A stretch of DNA of 13,646 nt from Cyclostephanos tholiformis (lineage: Eukaryota; Bacillariophyta; Thalassiosirophyceae; Thalassiosirales; Thalassiosiraceae), in contig JALLPB010001030.1 in assembly GCA_036939975.1 (NCBI GenBank), positions 1-13,646 of the forward strand. The letters run 5' to 3'. Each line of letters starts with the position of its first letter. Within the stretch, counting starts at the first letter, position 1. Below are positions 9,475-13,646 of this stretch, in pieces. The notes under the pieces are model-generated. The model ran no database searches and was not told where the DNA came from. It saw only the letters and a list, made by a program, of their open reading frames with translations. Position numbers and translations under genes: made by a program.

Positions 9475-10734
9475 TCACAAAAGCATTGGGGTGAGGCATG
9501 TCCAAACACCTTGCTGAGTGGTCTTTACAACTGTCCACTTGGCGGCAGATGGCGAGATGCCCCTATGTTTTGCTAGGGTCTTAAGGGTCTTGCGGGCTTG
9601 AACATTGCCAGTCAAGAAGTTGATTCCAGTGTCAATCCTGGATATGTCAATGTGTGACAACAGGATGTCATGAAAGTTGTTATCTTCATTGATGTCAAGC
9701 AGGTCATCTGAAGCTGAGGAGATGGAATCAATGACGTACAAATGTCGTTGTCCCCTCACCAAGTCATGGGGCAGAAAGTTTCCGGTGAGGTCCATCATCA
9801 CATCTTCTTGCTGTTCATAATGGTCCGTTGATAGGTCCCAGGTCAGGGTCTCAGAGGTCAAGTGTAGTTGAGGGTAGTTGTCCGGGTCATTAAATTGGTT
9901 GACAGTCAGAATCCTCACATTAAGCAATGAGATAATCACCCCCAATCAAAGTGGGAGGGTAACTGTCTGGGAGGGACAGCCAGGGTCAGAGAGGTTCAAT
10001 GCATGCATTTGGTCAGTGGGGTCAGATGCCAAGAATTTTGGCATGTTATTCACGGTCACATCATTCACGTGGCATTGCATGGGGCAAAGCAGGTGATGGT
10101 CCAAGTGTGGGATATGGATTGCCCAATTGATCACAAGTAGGAGAGTCCTCCCAGTCATAGGATCATCATAGGCTACTGCACCAGAAACGGTGCAGCACTC
10201 TGCACTTCCAAGTCTAGGGTCATAAGCCTTGACCATTACGGGTTGGTCATAGTCCAGAAAGATGAGTGCATCTTTGCTGAGTGCACAAGTTTTTGCGTGT
10301 GAGTCAAGCTTGAGGGTCGTTTCACAAGCAGAAGTCTCTAATTTAAGTCCTATCTCCCTGAGGGAGCAGTTCTGTTGTAAGTTCAAATGTATAGTTCGAA
10401 TTGTCCTAATGGTCCTAGTCAAAATGGTCAAGGGTCTGGGTCAGTTGGAAGACTGGCGTGCATTGGCACAATTGCTAGTGCGACGGTCATCATGGTTTGC
10501 ACCAGAGGTCTCTTTGCTACCAAAGAGGCTGGCATCATTGTCACTTTGGTCTGGGAGGCTGGCTTGCTGAGCGGAATGTTTACGGCTGGCAGAGGTGTCC
10601 GTAATCATTGAAGCAACTCTCCTTCCACCACCACATCCGCCGCCTTCACCACGGTGGTTTGAGCGTTCAGACGCTGGAGTCTGTCCGGGATAGTGGAGCT
10701 GCCAAAGGTGTTGGCGCTTGGCAGGGGTCAAGGC
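9475..10734 (-). pseudogene. Copia gag C-terminus, protease and pre-integrase region (stop-broken)
   Basis: One frame runs from about 10770 to 9475, broken by TGA at 10441, 9946 and 9475. It starts with gag C-terminal sequence (TPAKRQHLWQLHYPGQTP) and a Ser/Asp-rich linker. The protease core is LDSHAKTCALSKDALIF, with the active-site Asp in DSHA (codons 10305-10294), a His replacing the Gly of the usual D-S/T-G-A loop. It continues through CTVSGAVAYDDPMTG and HIPHLDHHLLCPMQC, typical of the same region in diatom copia elements as I recall them. The segment 9945-9475 is the linker before integrase (LTGNFLPHDLVRGQRHLYV; ARKTLKTLAKHRGI). The stop at 9475-9477 falls before HFSTNDRMLRY, where related elements have Arg. 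A role in polyprotein cleavage is inferred from family and position. Confidence 0.8.
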
Positions 10735-12220
10735 CTAATACTTGTCATTGGGGTAAAATTTGTCAGTGATATGAGTGCAACGTCAACCTTGGCCTGTGAG
10801 AGGAGTCCCTCCCACCTCGATTGTCTGGGTCCAGCTCCACGTCCCTTGTCAACAGTCCAACCCCCACGTCCTTGAGGTCCACATCTGCCCCATCCTCCCT
10901 GTCCACACCCGCGAATGGAGGATATCCCTTGAGCTTGAACAGGCTCGCGCTGCTGGGGAAGTGATTGCTTTTAGGTCATGAACTGCTCCTTCATGGCGTC
11001 AAAGGTCTGGAAGGAGGCAGATGCAGCAATGATGGTGCTTTTCATGGCAGCAAAAGACGGGTCAACAATTCCTTTCTGGAAGTAATGGATCTTAAGGTCT
11101 TTGGCCAGTGGCTGCACACCATAGTCTGAAAGTTTGTTGTGAAGGTTGTGCTGCTTAACGTGTTTTATTGCATAGGTCTCAAATGTAAAGTTCTTGTGGT
11201 CCCCTCATACTGGTAATCGTTGAAGTTCTTGAGGATTGCGCTTGTTGCAGTGGAGACCATATTCCCACCAAAGAAGTAGGAGTACAGCTTGCGATAGGCC
11301 TGGCATCCATTTCCGGTCTTCATGTGTTTCTTCACATTGGTACATGCAGGCAACTTCCCCCAATAGGCAAACAAGGTATTAAAGACAGTCTTATTGTCAA
11401 TCAGGAAATCACGGTGTTGGGGTCCAGTCTCTTCAAGGGTCTCAAAGTTGAATTGGTCATGCCACTCACAATTATTGGCTGCGAGGATGGGAGCATGTTG
11501 GGTCAGTTCATCATCAAGCGAGGCATAAGAGCTTTGGATGTGTCCATAAGGATGATTTGCATATCCTGGGGCATTGGGGTCACCATAGTCCGGGGGAAGG
11601 ATCTGCTGACGGCTTACGTAGGTCAAGGGAATGTCCATGTGTCCCCTCATATTTGAGAGGATAATCTTCATGACATTAAGAGCCTTGGGGGCAGAGGCGG
11701 CGTCAAGGGTCATTTGGGTTGGGTCTGTGTCCTTGCGTCTCTTGTCCTACTTCGCCTCCACATTCTTGTGGTGCTCTAGGGACATAATCTGGTCAAGGGT
11801 AATGTTTGTCAACGTCGAGATTCCTGGACGTCTGGTTCTGATGTTTGACATACTATACAAGCAGTCTCAGGCATTTGATAGCCAGGATTGGGATCGATGT
11901 CTTCAGGTCTTTCTTAATAGTTGCACACACAAGGTCAATGTCCTCCTCATTGAGGCACTCAAGATCTTATACAGTCACAATGCACTGGTCCATATAAAGT
12001 GCGCATGCAGAAGCCAGGTTGAAGTGAATGATGGTTGCATAGTATCCAACCACCATCTTGCATATGCGGACTTCAGGGATTTGATAATCAGGGCCGGGCC
12101 ACTATCCTGGGCCTCGTCTATGTAAGCATCATAACCAATGACATCATGGCAGGGTCTTCAGAGTCATCGTAGTCTTGCTCATTGTTGTCATCTTTGTCTA
12201 GGTCTTCATCTGTCTCCTCC
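10735..12220 (-). pseudogene. Copia gag pseudogene
   Basis: Gag forms the virus-like particle and binds element RNA. The minus strand begins with a very acidic segment (DLDKDDNNEQDYDDSEDPA, about 12210-12147). Pieces of helical gag follow: LECLNEEDIDLVCATIKKD in one frame, NITLDQIMSLEHHKNVEAK (about 11808-11750, then TAG), and a long run 11713-11165 with DIPLTYVSRQQ, VFNTLFAYWGKLPACTNVKK and KLYSYFFGGNMV. The frame changes near 11195 (FETYAIKHVKQHNLHNK ... HYFQKGIVDPSFAAMK, stop TAA 10973-10971). It ends in an RNA-binding-like Gly/Arg/Trp-rich stretch (10920-10810) and CTHITDKFYPNDKY, interrupted by TAG at 10737-10735. No CCHC knuckle is visible; the Gly/Arg tail may take its place. At least three frameshifts make it non-functional. 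Confidence 0.75.
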
Positions 12221-12249
12221 ACTGAAGGTTGTCTCACGACAGTCTTAGT

Positions 12250-12412
12250 TGCGCATGTCGGATGTCGCTGTTGCCAATTTTGGGGCCTAAATATCTTGTC
12301 CGGCGAAATGTCGGCGACAAGTCATGAAATGTCGGCCCGACATTTGGCGACATTGCCCCATTTTGGGCCCCGACAATGTCGTGTCATTTTGGTCGGCTGC
12401 CAACATGTCGGC
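12250..12412. repeat. CpG-rich ATGTCGG repeat module with internal palindrome
   Basis: ATGTCGG occurs four times (12256, 12309, 12330, 12405), together with further GTCGG/CCGAC and GGCGACA words. A perfect 19-bp dyad AAATGTCGGCCCGACATTT (one central base) lies at 12327-12345. Two larger parts look like diverged direct copies: each starts TTGCC...ATTTTGGG(G)CC and ends in GTCGG-containing sequence. The stretch has 14 CpG in about 160 bp, far above the adjacent copia element. No coding frame was recognised. It lies where the 5' LTR or leader of the copia element would be, but nothing similar occurs at that element's other end. Confidence 0.7.
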
Positions 12413-12439
12413 TTCACATACGTAGGAACTAATACTAAA

Positions 12440-12453
12440 AGTACTATAGTACT
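12440..12453. repeat. Perfect 14-bp palindrome AGTACTATAGTACT
   Basis: The sequence equals its own reverse complement and stands in a run rich in ACTA/TACT words (12425-12460). It may be chance in a low-complexity stretch. No function is claimed. Confidence 0.75.
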
Positions 12454-12487
12454 AACGTACAGTGTGCTCAGGTAGGTAAGTGGACGA

Positions 12488-12518
12488 GGGATGAGGGATG
12501 AGGGACGAGGGATGAGGG
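12488..12518 (+). repeat. Heptanucleotide GGGATGA repeat with G-quadruplex potential
   Basis: Five GGG runs begin at 12488, 12495, 12502, 12509 and 12516, exactly 7 bp apart, with four-base loops (ATGA or ACGA). The plus strand meets the G3-loop4 pattern for an intramolecular G-quadruplex. The period is 7, but the unit is not the TTAGGG-type telomere repeat. The flank 12519-12615 shows nothing recognisable. Confidence 0.8.
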
Positions 12519-12978
12519 ATGAACGGCGCAATATTCGCACCAATGGAGGGATGGCAGCAATATAAGGGCTGTCGCGCGGTGGTTGATGCAATGGCGGTGG
12601 TGGCGGCAGCAGCGCGGCAATGGCAACACAACAATCAACTTAAAAAGGGCGAGAATAACAGAGGCAGCGGCAGTGGTAGCGGCAGCGGCAGCAGCACAGC
12701 GGCAGCGGCAGCAGCAGTGGTAGCGACAGTGGTAGCGGCAGCGGCAGTGGCAATGACAACACAACAATCAACTTAAAAAGGGCAAGAACAACAGAGGCAG
12801 CAAAAGCAACGGTAGCGGTAGCGGCAGCAGCAGCGGCAGCGGCAGCAGCAGTGGCAGTGGCAACACATCAACTTAAAAATGGCAAGAAAACAGAGGCAGC
12901 GGCAGCAGCAGTGGTAGCGACAGTGGTAGCAGCAGCGGCAATGGCAATTGCAACACAACAATCAACTTAAAAAAGGCA

Positions 12979-12983
12979 AGAAC
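12979..12983. repeat. Left target-site duplication AGAAC of the solo LTR
   Basis: Identical to 13304-13308 on the other side of the insertion. A 5-bp duplication is usual for copia and many gypsy integrases. Confidence 0.85.
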
Positions 12984-13064
12984 TGTTGATGCAACTGCAA
13001 TTGCTGCATCCTTTCACGGGACGAGGTGTCTAGCATGCCCGAGTATGACTTAGTAATCGGAGAT

Positions 13065-13075
13065 TATATTTAAAA
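13065..13075 (+). promoter_or_regulatory. TATA-like box of the solo LTR
   Basis: TATATTTAAAA lies 82 bp inside the LTR, a plausible U3 position. It is followed at 13080-13104 by a perfect 9-bp stem (GGAAGAGAG / CTCTCTTCC, 7-base loop) close to where transcription would begin. Activity is inferred only. Confidence 0.45.
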
Positions 13076-13143
13076 AGTGGGAAGAGAGATGAAAACTCTC
13101 TTCCACGCTACTCTTAGGGGCAGCCCGAGCCGTCACATGGATG

Positions 13144-13149
13144 AATAAA
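13144..13149 (+). promoter_or_regulatory. AATAAA polyadenylation-like signal in the solo LTR
   Basis: AATAAA stands about 80 bp downstream of the TATA-like box, an order expected within an LTR (U3 promoter, then R with poly(A) signal). A hexamer alone is weak evidence. Confidence 0.35.
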
Positions 13150-13303
13150 CCCCCGGACTCTAGAGCCGCCCTTGCACGTATCGAAGAGGAGCCTTTGTCC
13201 TCTCTGAGCTTGCCACGTTGCCATCCTCCGCCGCCATGTCAGATTCGATCGCTGTATCAGTTGCTGTCGTACCGATCATTTTTGTCACACATTCGTGTCA
13301 ACA

Positions 13304-13308
13304 AGAAC
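13304..13308. repeat. Right target-site duplication AGAAC of the solo LTR
   Basis: Identical to 12979-12983. The minisatellite unit resumes directly after it with AACAGAGGCAGC. Confidence 0.85.
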
Positions 13309-13646
13309 AACAGAGGCAGCAAAAGCGGCAGAGGTAGTGGTAGCGGTAGTGGCAGCGGCAGTGGCAGCGGCAGCGGCAGCGGCAATGGCAACATAACAAT
13401 CAACTTAAAAAGGGCGAGAACAACAGTGGCAGCGGCAGTGGCAGCGGCAGTGGCAGCGGCAGTGGTAGCGGCAGCGGCAGTGGCAATGGCAACACAACAA
13501 TCAACTTAAAAATGGCTAGAACAACAGTGGCAGCAAAAACAGCAGCAGTAGTGGTAGCGGTAGTGGCAGCAGCAGCGGCAGTGGCAGTGGTAGCGGCAGC
13601 GGCAGCGGCAGCGGCAGCGGCAGCGGCAGCGGCAGCGGCAGCGGCA

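Larger units (their letters stand above)
6312..12220 (-). mobile_element. Degenerate Ty1/copia-type LTR retrotransposon, diatom lineage
   Basis: A complete copia gene order is readable on the minus strand over 5.9 kb: gag, protease, gag-pre-integrase linker, integrase, spacer, reverse transcriptase, RNase H. Integrase before reverse transcriptase defines copia. Many motifs agree closely with copia elements of diatoms as I recall them. LTRs were not recognised at either end. Reading frames shift at about 11820, 11195 and between 10970 and 10770, and at a deletion near 9140; from 9140 to 6312 the frame never changes. Fourteen stops interrupt the pol part in frame, eleven of them TGA. The element cannot move by itself. 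CpG is scarce (about 4 in 7021-7380), as expected of an old, methylated copy. Confidence 0.9.
12984..13303 (+). mobile_element. Solo LTR with exact 5-bp target-site duplication
   Basis: A 320-bp unique sequence interrupts one minisatellite unit. It starts TGTTGATGCA and ends CGTGTCAACA, giving the inverted LTR ends TGTTGA/TCAACA. It is flanked on both sides by AGAAC (12979-12983 and 13304-13308). Removing the insert and one AGAAC restores the unit text GGCAAGAACAACAGAGGCAGC-like, as in the copy at 12781. A TATA-like box (13065) comes before an AATAAA (13144), which suggests plus orientation, opposite to the other elements. No internal region is present, so it is a product of LTR-LTR recombination or a truncated insertion. 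About 19 CpG are preserved, suggesting youth. It shows no obvious similarity to sequences beside the copia or gypsy-like elements here, so its parent family is unknown. Confidence 0.85.
12616..13646. repeat. Compound minisatellite: conserved ~50-bp unit alternating with GGCAGY hexamers
   Basis: A conserved segment of the type GGCAATGGCAACACAACAAT, continuing CAACTTAAAAAGGGC and ending in ACAGAGGCAGC or ACAGTGGCAGC, starts at 12616, 12749, 12859, 12937, 13381 and 13482. Each is followed by a variable run of GGCAGC, GGCAGT and GGTAGC hexamers. Copy-to-copy steps are 133, 110, 78, about 119 (after subtracting an inserted LTR and its duplicated target) and 101 bp. From 13592 to the window end the hexamer AGCGGC is pure (about nine units), so the array probably continues beyond. 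The plus strand can be read as Ser-Gly or Ala-rich protein (for example 12519-12776 and 13141-13509), but those open frames only mirror the repeat. No promoter, start context or conserved product supports a gene. Confidence 0.85.

Noticed and set aside
10387..10400. GTTCGAATT resembling a tRNA B box
   Set aside because: No A box, acceptor stem or cloverleaf can be formed around it, and it lies inside the copia linker.
6312..10770. TGA reassigned to an amino acid or read as selenocysteine
   Set aside because: TGA also ends the RNase H frame at the expected place, several TGAs stand at family Arg positions (best explained by CGA mutation), and TAG and TAA stops and frameshifts occur in the same element.
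12250..12412. 5' LTR of the copia element
   Set aside because: Nothing comparable is present beyond the RNase H end (5858-6311), and no TG...CA boundary or primer-binding site was seen.
12488..12518. Telomeric repeat
   Set aside because: The unit is GGGATGA/GGGACGA with period 7, only five copies, and sits inside other repeats. It is not a TTAGGG-type array.
12519..12776. Ser-Gly/Ala-rich plus-strand open frames in the repeat tail, including 13141-13509
   Set aside because: They exist because hexamer repeats lack stops in one frame. The second one starts within the solo LTR and passes through its end, so it is not a gene.
12616..13646. Possible CRISPR array
   Set aside because: The spacers are simple hexamer repeats of variable length, the units diverge, no cas genes are present and the genome is eukaryotic.

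Overview
The window looks like a heterochromatic, repeat-filled stretch of a eukaryotic nuclear genome, most probably a diatom. The taxon call rests on a 5.9-kb Ty1/copia-type retroelement whose protein motifs match the copia lineages common in diatom genomes as I know them: protease DSHA, integrase DGSKEQT, reverse transcriptase YGLKSAGAAF and YVDD, RNase H FGAEFVAMK. I see no intact host gene, no tRNA or rRNA gene, and no sign of bacterial gene organisation. Every stretch that resembles coding sequence belongs to a decayed mobile element and reads on the minus strand.

Layout from left to right. Positions 1-2935 hold a broken integrase gene with a proline-rich N-terminus, an HHCC zinc finger, an rve (DDE) core whose second Asp is replaced by Gly, and a very acidic C-terminal extension that runs off the left edge. 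It has no reverse transcriptase beside it and resembles KRBA2/Ginger-like integrases. Positions 2940-3660 are AT-rich, non-coding, diverged tandem repeats (about 72-79 bp apart in most steps), ending in a short 20-bp palindromic array. Positions 3619-5857 are the front part of a second LTR element, probably Ty3/gypsy-like: gag, a Cys/His knuckle and an aspartic protease (DSGS ... LILGADFL), with no reverse transcriptase, RNase H or integrase attached. Positions 5858-6311 are a spacer that I could not assign.

Positions 6312 to about 12220 are the copia element in the order gag, protease, integrase, reverse transcriptase, RNase H. Its gag half has several frameshifts. From the integrase C-terminal part to the end of RNase H it keeps one reading frame for about 2.8 kb, broken only by stop codons. 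Most of these stops are TGA, and several sit where related elements have Arg. The element is CpG-poor, so decay by C-to-T change at CpG (methylation) is a likely cause.

The right end is purely repetitive. There is a CpG-rich ATGTCGG module (12250-12412), a 14-bp palindrome, a 7-bp G-run repeat with G-quadruplex potential, and then a compound minisatellite to the window end, made of a conserved unit of about 50 bp alternating with GGCAGY-type hexamers. The best preserved insertion is inside that minisatellite: a 320-bp solo LTR (12984-13303) with TGTTGA/TCAACA ends and an exact 5-bp target duplication AGAAC. It is CpG-rich, unlike the decayed elements, so it is probably the most recent event. 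Nothing here forms a working pathway. The interest lies in the insertion history, the mode of decay and the uncharacterised repeats.
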